Shown: positions 28,344 through 37,430 of the stretch, in pieces
How the letters are laid out: each line of letters opens with the position of its first letter
Position numbering within the stretch: position 1 is the stretch's first letter
Assembly: GCF_001580455.1 (NCBI RefSeq)
Contig: NZ_CP010951.1
Coordinates: forward strand, 124,001 to 188,000
From: Ramlibacter tataouinensis
GTDB taxonomy: Bacteria > Pseudomonadota > Gammaproteobacteria > Burkholderiales > Burkholderiaceae_C
Length of the DNA stretch: 64,000 nt
Direction: 5' to 3'
Program-made: the position numbers and the translations under genes
The notes under the pieces: generated by a model
Told to the model about the DNA's origin: nothing
Databases searched by the model: none
What the model saw: only the letters and a program-made list of their open reading frames with translations

Positions 28344-28403
28344 AATCCAGCCCGAAATTGCCGTGCCTGCAAAGGCCGCAGCAACACCTAGGTGGGCTGG
28401 ATT
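28344..28403 (-). promoter_or_regulatory. Candidate S2 autoregulatory leader of rpsB
   Basis: In the minus-strand transcript, AATCCAGCCC (28403-28394) and GGGCTGGATT (28353-28344) pair in a perfect 10-bp stem enclosing about 40 nt, which contains ACCTAGGT and GCTGCGGCC elements. It sits 26-85 nt before the rpsB ATG. Ribosomal protein S2 represses its own operon through a leader structure in E. coli; equivalence here is inference. Confidence 0.5.
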
Positions 28404-28463
28404 CGCGTTTCGTCTTGCGCTCTAGGAAAAGCCCTCAAAGGCTCCACCCGGCAAAACCCAAGG

Positions 28464-28469
28464 ATTCTA
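28464..28469 (-). promoter_or_regulatory. Candidate -10 of the rpsB promoter
   Basis: TAGAAT on the minus strand, about 146 bp before the rpsB ATG, directly abutting the divergent amidase start. It would give a leader that includes the 10-bp stem. The -35 would lie in the amidase coding region. Confidence 0.4.
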
Positions 28470-28473
28470 GCAC

Positions 28474-29829
28474 GTGCCCCTGTCGCCGCCCTCCCGCCCC
28501 GACCTGCACACCACCCGCGAGGCGCTGCGCCGGGGCGCCGGCAGCGCGGCCGCCGAGCTGGAGCTTTCCATCGATATCGCCCGCTCGGCCGCCTGCGAGC
28601 ACGCTTTCCTGAAGACCGGCTTCGACGAGGCGCGCCGCCTGGCGGCGGACCCCGCCACCGTGGCCTCGCCATTGATGGGCTTGGCGGTGTCGGTGAAGGA
28701 CCTGTTCGATGTGCGCGGCGAGACCACCGCCGCCGGCTCGCTGGTGCTGGCCGGTGCGGCGCCGGCGGCGCAGGACTGCCCCCCGGTTGCGCGCCTGCAT
28801 GCCGCCGGCGCCGGCCTGCTGGGCCGCACCAACATGAGCGAGTTCGCCTTCTCCGGCGTGGGCATCAATCCCCATTTCGGCACCCCGGCCAACCCGGCCG
28901 ACCCGACGGTGCCGCGAATTCCCGGCGGCTCCTCCTCCGGCGCGGCCGTCTCGGTCGCCACCGGAGCCGCCTTCATCGGCCTGGGCTCCGACACCAACGG
29001 CTCGATCCGCATCCCGGCAGCCCTGTGCGGCATCGTGGGTTTCAAGAACACGGCGCGGCGGGTGCCCACCGAAGGCGCCCTGCCCCTTTCCACCACGCTG
29101 GACACCGTGTGCGCCATGACGCGCTCGGTACGCGATGCGATCCTGGCGCACGAAATCCTGGCGGACCGCAAGGTCCCCCTCAGCGACGTGCCGCTGGCCG
29201 GCTTGCGGCTGGCGGTGGCGCGGGCCTGGATGCTCGACGGCCTGGAGGCCCCGGTGGCACTCGCCTTCGATCGCGCGCTGGCGGCCTTGCGCGATGCCGG
29301 GGCCCGCGTGGAGGAAATCGAGCTTGCGCCCATGCGGGACCTCGGCGCCATCCTGGCCCGGGGCACTTTCGCGGGAGCCGAGAGCTACGCCTGGCACCGG
29401 GACCTGCTCGCCAAGGCCGGCGACCGGTACGACCCGCGCGTTCGATTTCGCATCGAGCAGAACGCCAACATGAAGGCGTACGAGTACGTCGACCTGCTCC
29501 AGGCGCGGCGCCAGTGGATCGCCCGCATCACCGCCGGGATCGAAGGCTTCGACGCGGTGCTTTCGCCCACCGTGCCCATCGTGGCGCCGCCTTTGGCGCA
29601 GGTGGCGCCCGGCGCGGAACGGGACGCGGAGTTCTTCCGTGTCAACACGCTGTTGCTTCGCAACACCAGTGTCGTGAACATGCTCGATGGCTGCGCGATT
29701 TCCATTCCCTGCCACACCCCCGGTGAGCTGCCGGTGGGCCTCATGATCTGGCAAAGTGCGATGCGGGACGACACGGTCCTGAACGTTGCGCGGCAGGCCG
29801 AAGCAGCACTGGCAGAAAAACACAGGTAA
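28474..29829 (+). CDS. Amidase-signature family protein
   Basis: 451 residues. The Ser-cisSer-Lys triad is visible: K75 in LAVSVKDLFD, the GGSSSG loop at 151-156 and the nucleophile in GLGSDTNGSIRIPAA (near 170-184). It hydrolyses an amide; the substrate cannot be told (it resembles general amidases rather than GatA, as no gatB/gatC is adjacent). GTG start at 28474 with AAGGA nine bases upstream. A D-amino-acid dehydrogenase follows 26 bp downstream, so the pair may act on amide-linked amino-acid compounds (inference). Confidence 0.88.
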   Translation: MPLSPPSRPDLHTTREALRRGAGSAAAELELSIDIARSAACEHAFLKTGFDEARRLAADPATVASPLMGLAVSVKDLFDVRGETTAAGSLVLAGAAPAAQDCPPVARLHAAGAGLLGRTNMSEFAFSGVGINPHFGTPANPADPTVPRIPGGSSSGAAVSVATGAAFIGLGSDTNGSIRIPAALCGIVGFKNTARRVPTEGALPLSTTLDTVCAMTRSVRDAILAHEILADRKVPLSDVPLAGLRLAVARAWMLDGLEAPVALAFDRALAALRDAGARVEEIELAPMRDLGAILARGTFAGAESYAWHRDLLAKAGDRYDPRVRFRIEQNANMKAYEYVDLLQARRQWIARITAGIEGFDAVLSPTVPIVAPPLAQVAPGAERDAEFFRVNTLLLRNTSVVNMLDGCAISIPCHTPGELPVGLMIWQSAMRDDTVLNVARQAEAALAEKHR

Positions 29830-29855
29830 TCCATGATCAATTGGGAGGGGCGGCG

Positions 29856-31130
29856 ATGAGGGTCGCCGTCATCGGCGCCGGCATCATCGGCGTCACCACG
29901 GCCTTCGAGCTGGCCGTCGACGGTCATCAGGTCACCGTCTTCGAGCGGCACTCCTCCGCCGCGGAAGAAACCAGCTTCGCCAATGCGGGCGTCATCGCGC
30001 CCGGCTACGTCACGCCCTGGGCGGCGCCGGGCATGCCGGCCAAGGTCGCGCGCTTCCTGCTGAGCGAGCACGCCCCGGTGCGGGTGAGCCTGCCGCTGGC
30101 CGCGGCGGAGGCCGCCTGGATGTGGAAGTGGCTGCAGGCCTGCGACCTGGCCACCTACACCGCCAACCGCACGCGCATGCAGCGGCTGGCGTTCTACAGC
30201 CGCACCCGCCTGCACGAGATCACCGAGCACTTCACGCTCGAATACGACCGCAGCGACGGCTACATGGTCATGCTGCGCGGCGACAAGGAACGCAAGATCA
30301 TCCAGCCGGGGCTGCAGGTGTTGCGCGACGCCGGGGTCACGTTCAAGGAAATCGGCGCCGACGAGGCGCGCGCCATCGAGCCGGCCCTCAATCCCGACAC
30401 GGATTTCGCGGGCGCCATCCACCTGCCCGCCGACGAGGTCGGCAACTGCCGGCAGTTCGCGCTGCAGCTGAAGGCCCAGGCCCAGGCGCTCGGGGTGCGC
30501 TTCGAATTCAACACCGTGGTGGAACCGCTCGACCCGACAACCCCGGGTTCGCTGCGCGTGCGCCCGGCCGGCGGGCAGTCCCCGGCGGAGCAATGGAACT
30601 TCAACGCCGTCGTGGTGTGCGGCGGCGTCGATTCTGCGATGCTGCTGCGGCCGCTGGGGCTGGAGATCCCCCTGGCTGCCGTCTGGGGCTACTCGGTCAG
30701 CGCGCCGGTGCGCGAGCCGCTTCACGCGCCGCGCAGCGGCATCATGGACGAGCGCTACAAGGTGGCGATCTCGCGCATGGGCAACCGCGTGCGCGTGTCC
30801 GGCAGCGCCGAAATCGGCGGCTCGCCGCAGAAGAAACGCGCCGCTTCGCTGCAGACCCTGTACAAGGTGCTGCACGACTGGTTCCCGGGCGCCGCGCAGC
30901 TGGCCAACACCGGCGCGGCAGTGCAGGAATGGAAAGGCGCCCGGCCCATGCTGCCGGACGGCCCGCCCCTGATCGGCGCCACCGGCATCCCGGGCGTCTG
31001 GATCAACCTGGGACACGGCTCCAGCGGCTGGGCGCTGTCCTGCGGCAGCGCGCGCGTGGTCGCCGACCTGATGTCAGGCCGCCAGCCGGAAGTCGACATC
31101 GAAGGCCTGGGCATCGAACGCCTGGTCTGA
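29856..31130 (+). CDS. dadA: D-amino acid dehydrogenase (small subunit type)
   Basis: 424 residues of the FAD-dependent DAO family. The N-terminal dinucleotide fold MRVAVIGAGIIGVTTAFELA and the FANAGVIAPGYVTPWAAPG segment (near 45) are typical of DadA; the C-terminus has GHGSSGWALSCGSARVVADL. It oxidises D-amino acids (D-Ala in the best-known case) and passes electrons to the respiratory chain. ATG at 29856 chosen for the GGGAGGGG immediately upstream; a TTG five codons earlier would consume that SD. Substrate range is by family. Confidence 0.9.
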   Translation: MRVAVIGAGIIGVTTAFELAVDGHQVTVFERHSSAAEETSFANAGVIAPGYVTPWAAPGMPAKVARFLLSEHAPVRVSLPLAAAEAAWMWKWLQACDLATYTANRTRMQRLAFYSRTRLHEITEHFTLEYDRSDGYMVMLRGDKERKIIQPGLQVLRDAGVTFKEIGADEARAIEPALNPDTDFAGAIHLPADEVGNCRQFALQLKAQAQALGVRFEFNTVVEPLDPTTPGSLRVRPAGGQSPAEQWNFNAVVVCGGVDSAMLLRPLGLEIPLAAVWGYSVSAPVREPLHAPRSGIMDERYKVAISRMGNRVRVSGSAEIGGSPQKKRAASLQTLYKVLHDWFPGAAQLANTGAAVQEWKGARPMLPDGPPLIGATGIPGVWINLGHGSSGWALSCGSARVVADLMSGRQPEVDIEGLGIERLV

Positions 31131-31163
31131 GCGCGCAGCTGCGGGCGGTGCCAGAATTGCCCC

Positions 31164-32600
31164 ATGCGCCGCATCACCCCCGACCGAGCGTGGCCGCTGC
31201 ACGATGCAGCGTCCTCGCGCGCGGTCGAAGCGGCGGCCGCCGCCGGCCTGCCGCCGCACACCCTGATGCAGAGGGCCGGCCTGGCGGTGGCCCGCCTCGC
31301 CCTGGCCATCGCCCCGCACGCGCGGGACGTCTGGATCGCCTGCGGCCCCGGCAACAACGGCGGCGACGGCTTCGAGGCCGCCATGCACCTGCAGCGCTGG
31401 GGCAAGCGCGCCACGGTCACCTGGGCCGGCGACGAAGCGAAGACCCCGGCTGACGCGCGCGCCTCGCTGCAGCGCGCGCGCGGCGCCGGCGTGAGCTTCG
31501 CCGAAGCGCCGCCGGCGGCCTTCGATCTCGGCATCGACGCCCTGCTGGGCATCGGCGGCGCGCGTCCGCTGGAAGGCCGGATCCAGGCCTGGGCACGGCA
31601 ACTGGGCGCGGCGCGCGCGCCCGTGCTGGCTGTGGACCTTCCTTCGGGGCTGGCCACCGATACTGGCACCGGCGACGCCGTGCGCGCCACCCACACCCTG
31701 AGCCTGCTCACGCTGAAGCCCGGGCTCTTCACGGCCCTGGGCCGCGACCATGCCGGCCAGGTCTGGTTCGACGACCTGGGGATCTCCGCGCCGGCGCAAG
31801 CCCCGGCCGCCTGGCTGGCGGGGCCGCCGCCTGCGGTCCCGCGTCCCCACGCCTCCCACAAGGGCACCTGGGGCGACGTCGCGGTGATCGGCGGGGCGCC
31901 TGGCATGGCCGGCGCCGTGCTGCTGGCCGCGTCTGCCGCTCTGCATGCGGGCGCCGGCCGGGTATTCGTGGGCGCGCTCGACGAACGCGCAGCGGCGCTG
32001 GACAGCGCGCAGCCGGAGCTCATGATGCGCGCCTGGGAGACGCTCGACCTGCGCGCCATGTCGGTGGCCTGCGGCTGCGGCGGCGGCGAAGCGGTGCGCG
32101 CCGTCCTGCCCAAGGTGTTGTCGACGGCCCGGGCGCTGGTGCTGGATGCCGATGCGCTGAACGCCATCGCCGCCGACACGCAACTGCAGGCGCTGCTGCG
32201 CGCGCGCGGCCAGCGTGGCCGGGCGACGGTGATCACGCCGCACCCGCTGGAGGCCGCCCGGCTGCTGGGTCGCGGCACGGCCGATGTCCAGGGCGACCGG
32301 CTGTCCGCGGCGCGAGACCTCGCCGGCCGCTTTGCCTGCGTCGCGGTGCTGAAGGGATCGGGGACCGTGATCGCGGCGCCGGACCGCGCGCCTTTCATCA
32401 ATCCCACCGGGAATGCGCGCTTGGCCACGCCGGGCACGGGGGATGTGCTGGCGGGGCTCATGGCGGCACGGTTGGGCACGTCGGATGACGCGCAGCAAGC
32501 CGCTGCGGGCGCGGTGTTCGATCACGGGCTGGCGGCCGACCGGTGGCCGCCGGCCGAAACACTCACCGCGTCGGCGCTGGCGCGCGGCCTTGTTGGGTGA
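31164..32600 (+). CDS. nnr: Bifunctional NAD(P)H-hydrate epimerase / ADP-dependent dehydratase
   Basis: 478 residues. The N-terminal YjeF epimerase domain (about 10-210; CGPGNNGGDGFEAAM near 57) precedes a ribokinase-like dehydratase domain (about 225-478; NARLATPGTGDVLAGL near 410). Together they repair hydrated NADH/NADPH. 33 bp downstream of dadA and same strand; converges with an SDR gene across an inverted-repeat element. Confidence 0.95.
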   Translation: MRRITPDRAWPLHDAASSRAVEAAAAAGLPPHTLMQRAGLAVARLALAIAPHARDVWIACGPGNNGGDGFEAAMHLQRWGKRATVTWAGDEAKTPADARASLQRARGAGVSFAEAPPAAFDLGIDALLGIGGARPLEGRIQAWARQLGAARAPVLAVDLPSGLATDTGTGDAVRATHTLSLLTLKPGLFTALGRDHAGQVWFDDLGISAPAQAPAAWLAGPPPAVPRPHASHKGTWGDVAVIGGAPGMAGAVLLAASAALHAGAGRVFVGALDERAAALDSAQPELMMRAWETLDLRAMSVACGCGGGEAVRAVLPKVLSTARALVLDADALNAIAADTQLQALLRARGQRGRATVITPHPLEAARLLGRGTADVQGDRLSAARDLAGRFACVAVLKGSGTVIAAPDRAPFINPTGNARLATPGTGDVLAGLMAARLGTSDDAQQAAAGAVFDHGLAADRWPPAETLTASALARGLVG

Positions 32601-32611
32601 GCCCGAGGGAC

Positions 32612-32712
32612 TTCTCTCCTTCCCCCTCCGGGGGAAGGTTGGGATGGGGGCGCTCCCAGGCAGATTGGCAGGCGCCCCCGCCCCAACCCTCCCCCGATAG
32701 GTGAGGGAGAAA
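32612..32712. repeat. Imperfect intergenic inverted repeat between nnr and SDR gene
   Basis: Two arms of about 40 bp, 32612-32652 and 32672-32712, share the core CCTCCGGGGGAAGGTTGGG-type sequence in inverted orientation (the second arm reads CTATCGGGGGAGGGTTGGGG on the other strand). The arms flank a 19-bp spacer. C/T-rich repeats of this kind are dispersed in many Burkholderiales genomes. Lying between convergent genes, it may act as a bidirectional terminator. Confidence 0.65.
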
Positions 32713-32717
32713 GCGAT

Positions 32718-33479
32718 TCAGCCGCGGCCGACGAACGGCATCTTCGTCGCCATCACCGTGTGGAACAGCACATTCGCCTCCAGCGGCAAGTTCGCCATGT
32801 AGAGGACCGACTGCCCCACGACATCGACGTCCATGAGCGGCTCGACCGCGATCTCGCCGTTGGCCTGCGGCACGCCCTTGGCCATGCGCGCGGCCAGATC
32901 GGTCAGCGCGTTGCCGATGTCGATCTGGCCGACGGCGATGTCGTACTTGCGGCCATCGAGCGACGCGGCCTTGGTCAGGCCGGTCACCGCGTGCTTGGTG
33001 GAGGTGTAGGCGATGGAGTTGGGGCGCGGCGCATGCGCCGAGATCGAGCCGTTGTTGATGATGCGGCCGCCCCTGGGCGTTTGCGACTTCATCACGCGAA
33101 AAGCCTCGCGGATCGTGTAGAACATGCCGTTGAGGTTGGTGTCCACCACCCGCTTCCAGTCGTCGACGGCGATGTCTTCCAGCAGCGCGCCGCCCAGCCC
33201 CATGCCGGCGTTGTTGAACAGCAGGTCGACCCGGCCCCAGGCCTTGACCGCGGCCGCGAACAGCGCCTCGACTGCCGCCGCGTCGGTGACGTCGGTGGGC
33301 ACCGCTAGCGCGCGGCCGGCTGCGCCGGACTCGGCGATCGCCGCATCCAGCGGCTCCTGGCGCCGGCCGGCCAGCGCCACATGCCAGCCGTCGCGCAGCA
33401 GCGCCAGCGCCGCCGCCTTGCCGATGCCCGTGCCGCCGCCGGTCACCACGGCCACGCGCCTTTTTTCTTGTTCAGCCAT
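32718..33479 (-). CDS. SDR family oxidoreductase
   Basis: 253 residues of classical short-chain dehydrogenase/reductase type: cofactor loop VTGGGTGIGKAAA (near 13), NNAG (near 92), catalytic Ser in INNGSISAHAP and Y-x-x-x-K in AYTSTKHAV (near 160). An arginine after the second strand (AGRRQEP) suggests NADP preference. Substrate unknown. 26 bp downstream of rnr on the same strand. Confidence 0.9.
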   Translation of the reverse strand: MAEQEKRRVAVVTGGGTGIGKAAALALLRDGWHVALAGRRQEPLDAAIAESGAAGRALAVPTDVTDAAAVEALFAAAVKAWGRVDLLFNNAGMGLGGALLEDIAVDDWKRVVDTNLNGMFYTIREAFRVMKSQTPRGGRIINNGSISAHAPRPNSIAYTSTKHAVTGLTKAASLDGRKYDIAVGQIDIGNALTDLAARMAKGVPQANGEIAVEPLMDVDVVGQSVLYMANLPLEANVLFHTVMATKMPFVGRG

Positions 33480-33505
33480 GTCGATTCCTTCGCAGTGTCA
33501 GCCTG

Positions 33506-35758
33506 TCAGCGCCGCGCGCGGCGGCCCTTGCTCTTGGCGGCCGCCTTCTTGGCCGCCACCTTGGCCTGTTTTTCTGTCGACGGTGGCTTGCGCGTGGAGC
33601 GCTTGGCCGACGCGCGGGAGACGCTGCCTTTCTTGGCAGGCCCGGCAGCCGGCGGTGCACCCTTGTCCTTCATCGCCCGCGCCGTCAGTTCCTCACCCTC
33701 GCGCACCAGGCGGAAATCGATCTTGCGGCCGTCCAGGTCGACGCGGCTGACCTGCACGCGCACCCGCGTGCCGATCGCGTAGCGAATGCCAGTGCGCTCG
33801 CCGCGCAACTCCTGCCGGGCCTCGTCGAACTTGAAGTATTCGCCGCCCAGTTCGGTGATGTGCACCAGCCCCTCGACGTACATCTGGTCGAGCGTGACGA
33901 AGATGCCGAAACTGGTGGCGGCCGTGACCACGCCGCTGTATTCCTCGCCCAGGTGCTCGCGCATGTACTTGCACTTGAGCCAGGCCTCGACGTCGCGGCT
34001 GGCCTCGTCGGCGCGGCGCTCGTTGGCGCTGCAGTGCAGCCCGGCCGCTTCCCAGCCCTGCTGCTCGCGGCTGGGCGGCGCGGCGGGCTTCTTCAGCTTG
34101 TGCGTCGGCGGCTTGACCCTGCCGGCCAGCCGCCGGGCCAGCTTCTCGTGCGCCTCGCCAGGCGTCGGCAACGTCGGCAACTCGTAGCGCTCGTTCGTCA
34201 ACACGGCCTTGATGACCCGGTGCACCAGCAGGTCCGGATAGCGCCGGATCGGGCTGGTGAAGTGGGTGTAGGCGTCGTAGGCCAGGCCGAAGTGGCCGCT
34301 GTTGATCGGCGTGTAGATCGCCTGCTGCATGGAGCGCAGCAGCATGGTGTGGATCTGCTGGGCATCCGGCCGCTGCTTGGTGGCCTCGGCGATGCGCTGG
34401 AACTCGGCCGGCTGCGGGTCCTCGGTGATGGTCTGCGTGACACCCATGGCCTTGAGGTAGTTGCGCAGGATCTCCTTCTTCTCCGGCGTCGGGCCTTCGT
34501 GGACCCGGTAGAGGCCCGGATGCTTGCTCTGCTGGATGAAGTCGGCCGCGCACACGTTGGCTGCCAGCATGGCCTCCTCGATCAGGCGGTGGGCGTCGGT
34601 GCGCACGCGCGGCACGATGCGTTCGATGCGGCCGTTCTCGTCGCAGATGATCTGGGTCTCGGTCGTCTCGAAGTCCACCGCACCGCGCTGCTCGCGCGCC
34701 TTGAGCAGCGCGCGGTACACGTCGTGCAGGTTCATGAGGTCGGTCACGCGCTCCTTGCGCCGCGCCGCCTCGGGTCCGCGCGTGTTGGCCAGGATGGCCG
34801 CGACCTCGGTGTAGGTGAAGCGGGCATGGCTCCACATCACCGCCGGGTAGAACTGGTAGGCCTGGATCTCGCCGGTCCCGGTGATCAGCATGTCGGCCAC
34901 CATGCACAGGCGGTCGGCCTCGGGGTTGAGCGAGCACAGGCCGTTGGAGAGCTTTTCCGGCAGCATCGGAATCACGCGGCGCGGGAAGTACACGCTGGTG
35001 GCGCGGTCGTAGGCGTCCACGTCGATCGCGCCGCCGGTGTCCACGTAGTGGCTCACGTCGGCGATCGCCACCAGCAGGCGCCAGCCCTTGCCGCGGCCGA
35101 CCTTGGCCGGCTCGCAGTACACCGCGTCGTCGAAGTCGCGCGCATCTTCGCCGTCGATGGTCACCAGCGGGATGTCGGTCAGGTCCACGCGCCGCTTCTT
35201 GTCAGCCGGCCGCACCTTGTCCGGCAGCGAGCGCGCCAGGCCGATGCAGGCTTCCGAGAACTCGTGCGGCACGCCGTACTTACGCACCGCGATCTCGATT
35301 TCCATGCCGGGGTCGTCGATCTCGCCCAGCACCTCCTTGACGCGGCCCACCGGCTGCCCATAGAGGCTGGGCGGCTCGGTCAGTTCGACCACCACCACCT
35401 GACCGGGCTTGGCCAGTCCGGTGGCGCCCTTGGGGATCAGGACGTCCTGGCCGTAGCGCTTGTCCTCGGGGGCCACCAGCCAGACGCCGCTCTCGTGCAG
35501 CAGCCGGCCGATGATCGGCTGGGCGGGCCGCTCGAGGATTTCGACCACGCGCCCTTCCGGACGGCCCTTGCGGTCGTGCCGCACGATGCGCGCCTTCACG
35601 CGGTCCTTGTGCAGCACGGCCCGCATTTCGTTGGGCGGCAAGTAGATGTCGGAGTCGCCGTCGTCGCGCACCACGTATCCGTGGCCATCGCGATGTCCCT
35701 GGATCACGCCTTCGATCTCGTCGAGCAAGCCGCCCGAGAGGTTGTCGATATTTTTGAT
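33506..35758 (-). CDS. rnr: Ribonuclease R
   Basis: About 750 residues. Cold-shock RNA-binding domains (from GVIQGHRDGHGYVVRD) lead into the RNB exonuclease domain with the Mg site DGEDARDFDDAVY (near 215), an S1 domain (GVVTAATSFGIFVTLDQMYVE, near 630) and a basic Lys/Arg tail, as in E. coli RNase R. It degrades structured RNA 3'-5'. The start is uncertain: the best SD (AAGGA, 35770-35766) is seven bases before an ATC at 35758, not an ATG. Upstream alternatives (GTG 35812) lie inside the antisense tRNA-Leu; downstream TTG 35728 and GTG 35707 have poor SDs. Confidence 0.9.
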   Translation of the reverse strand: MKNIDNLSGGLLDEIEGVIQGHRDGHGYVVRDDGDSDIYLPPNEMRAVLHKDRVKARIVRHDRKGRPEGRVVEILERPAQPIIGRLLHESGVWLVAPEDKRYGQDVLIPKGATGLAKPGQVVVVELTEPPSLYGQPVGRVKEVLGEIDDPGMEIEIAVRKYGVPHEFSEACIGLARSLPDKVRPADKKRRVDLTDIPLVTIDGEDARDFDDAVYCEPAKVGRGKGWRLLVAIADVSHYVDTGGAIDVDAYDRATSVYFPRRVIPMLPEKLSNGLCSLNPEADRLCMVADMLITGTGEIQAYQFYPAVMWSHARFTYTEVAAILANTRGPEAARRKERVTDLMNLHDVYRALLKAREQRGAVDFETTETQIICDENGRIERIVPRVRTDAHRLIEEAMLAANVCAADFIQQSKHPGLYRVHEGPTPEKKEILRNYLKAMGVTQTITEDPQPAEFQRIAEATKQRPDAQQIHTMLLRSMQQAIYTPINSGHFGLAYDAYTHFTSPIRRYPDLLVHRVIKAVLTNERYELPTLPTPGEAHEKLARRLAGRVKPPTHKLKKPAAPPSREQQGWEAAGLHCSANERRADEASRDVEAWLKCKYMREHLGEEYSGVVTAATSFGIFVTLDQMYVEGLVHITELGGEYFKFDEARQELRGERTGIRYAIGTRVRVQVSRVDLDGRKIDFRLVREGEELTARAMKDKGAPPAAGPAKKGSVSRASAKRSTRKPPSTEKQAKVAAKKAAAKSKGRRARR

Positions 35759-35760
35759 GT

Positions 35761-35766
35761 TAGAAT
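35761..35766 (+). promoter_or_regulatory. -10 box of tRNA-Leu promoter
   Basis: TAGAAT 18 bp before the tRNA 5' end, with an A/T-rich discriminator. It overlaps, on the other strand, the region between the rnr SD and start. Confidence 0.45.
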
Positions 35767-35784
35767 CCTTTTCTTTCCTGAAAT

Positions 35785-35869
<85 letters not shown>

Positions 35870-35879
35870 AACAGATGAT

Positions 35880-35907
35880 AAAGCCGGCGCAGCCGGCTTT
35901 ATTTTTT
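35880..35907 (+). terminator. Intrinsic terminator of tRNA-Leu
   Basis: Perfect 9-bp stem aaagccggc/gccggcttt with a 3-base loop, followed by ATTTTTT, 11 bp after the tRNA. Confidence 0.92.
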
Positions 35908-35913
35908 GGTGCG

Positions 35914-35940
35914 AAGGAAAGCGAGTTCATGAGAACTCGC
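35914..35940 (-). terminator. Terminator-like hairpin downstream of rimO
   Basis: gcgagttc (35921-35928) and gaactcgc (35933-35940) form a perfect 8-bp stem with a 4-base loop; the minus strand continues TTTCCTTC. It lies 53 bp past the rimO stop. Confidence 0.6.
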
Positions 35941-35992
35941 CGGACCACGACAAGGCCGCGACGATGAGCGCGGCCGCGGGTTTGCATCTTCG

Positions 35993-37375
35993 TCAGACCG
36001 GCACCGCGATGAGGTCGTGCCCTTCGGCGCCCACGATGCGCGCCTTCGTGAACTCCCCCACTTTCAGCTGCTTGCTCAGCTTCTCCGGCGGCAGCAGCCT
36101 GACGGTGCCGTCGATCTCGGGCGCATCCGCGTAGCTGCGGCCGACGCCGCCCTTGCGGCCCAGGGCCGGCGCCGAATCGACCAGCACCTGCATGGTCGCA
36201 CCGACGCGCTCGCGCAGCTTCGACGCCGAGACTTCCTCGGCCACCGCCATGAAACGGGCACGCCGCTCTTCGCGCAGTTCGGCCGGCACCATGCCGGGCA
36301 GTTCGTTGGCCGCCGCGCCCTCCACCGGACTGTAGGCAAAGCAGCCCGCGCGATCGATGCGGGCCTCGCGCATGAATTCCAGCAGATGCTCGAACTCTTC
36401 TTCGGTTTCGCCCGGGAACCCGGCGATGAAGGTGCTGCGGATCACGATCTCGGGGCAGGCCTCGCGCCAGCGCTGGATGCGCTCCAGGTTCTTCTCGCCG
36501 CTGGCGGGCCGCTTCATGCGGCGCAGGACGTCAGGGTGGCTGTGCTGGAAGGGCACGTCCAGGTAGGGCAGCACCTTGCCGGTGGCCATCAGCGGAATGA
36601 CTTCGTCCACCGAGGGGTAGGGGTACACGTAGTGCAGCCGCACCCAAGCGCCGAAAGGTTCGGCCATTTCGCCGAGCGCCTGTACCAGTTCCAGCATGCG
36701 CGTCTTCACCGGCCGGCCGTCGTGGAATCCGGTTCGGTATTTCAGGTCCACGCCGTAGGCCGAGGTGTCCTGGCTGATCACCAGCAGCTCCTTGACCCCG
36801 CCTTCGAACAGCGCCTTCGCCTCTTTCAGCACGTCGCCGATCGGCCGGCTGACCAGGTCGCCGCGCATCGAGGGGATGATGCAGAAGGTGCAGCGGTGGT
36901 TGCAGCCCTCGCTGATCTTGAGGTAGGCGTAGTGCTTGGGCGTCAGCTTGACGCCGGCCGCCGGCACCAGGTCCACGAAGGGGTCGTGCGGCTTCGGCAG
37001 GTTCGCGTGCACCGCGTCCATCACCTCCTGGGTCGCGTGCGGTCCGGTGACCGCCAGGACCGAGGGATGGATCTGCCGCACCAGGTTGCCGCCGCCCTCG
37101 CCCGCCTTGGCGCCCAGGCAGCCGGTGACGATCACCTTGCCGTTTTCAGCCAGTGCTTCCCCGATGGTGTCCAGGCTCTCCTTGACGGCGTCGTCGATAA
37201 AGCCGCACGTGTTGACGATCACGAGGTCCGCCCCCTCGAAAGTCTTGGAGGTCTGGTAGCCCTCGGCACTCAGTTGCGTGAGAATCAATTCGGAGTCCGT
37301 CAGCGCCTTGGGGCAGCCCAGGCTGACGAAGCCGATCCTGGGCGTCTTCTCGCCCACAGCCATTACTTCGCTCAT
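35993..37375 (-). CDS. rimO: Ribosomal protein S12 methylthiotransferase RimO
   Basis: 460 residues. The UPF0004 domain begins IGFVSLGCPKALTDSE and holds three cysteines (near 20, 56 and 85); the radical-SAM cluster motif is CNHRCTFC (near 155); a TRAM domain closes the protein (about 390-460). It adds a methylthio group to Asp88 of S12. ISEGCNHRCTFCIIPSMRG matches RimO rather than MiaB. Confidence 0.96.
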   Translation of the reverse strand: MSEVMAVGEKTPRIGFVSLGCPKALTDSELILTQLSAEGYQTSKTFEGADLVIVNTCGFIDDAVKESLDTIGEALAENGKVIVTGCLGAKAGEGGGNLVRQIHPSVLAVTGPHATQEVMDAVHANLPKPHDPFVDLVPAAGVKLTPKHYAYLKISEGCNHRCTFCIIPSMRGDLVSRPIGDVLKEAKALFEGGVKELLVISQDTSAYGVDLKYRTGFHDGRPVKTRMLELVQALGEMAEPFGAWVRLHYVYPYPSVDEVIPLMATGKVLPYLDVPFQHSHPDVLRRMKRPASGEKNLERIQRWREACPEIVIRSTFIAGFPGETEEEFEHLLEFMREARIDRAGCFAYSPVEGAAANELPGMVPAELREERRARFMAVAEEVSASKLRERVGATMQVLVDSAPALGRKGGVGRSYADAPEIDGTVRLLPPEKLSKQLKVGEFTKARIVGAEGHDLIAVPV

Positions 37376-37430
37376 CCCCGTATTGTCCCAGAGGGCGAAC
37401 TCAGGCGCCCGGCCCGGCCCCGGAGGCCGG

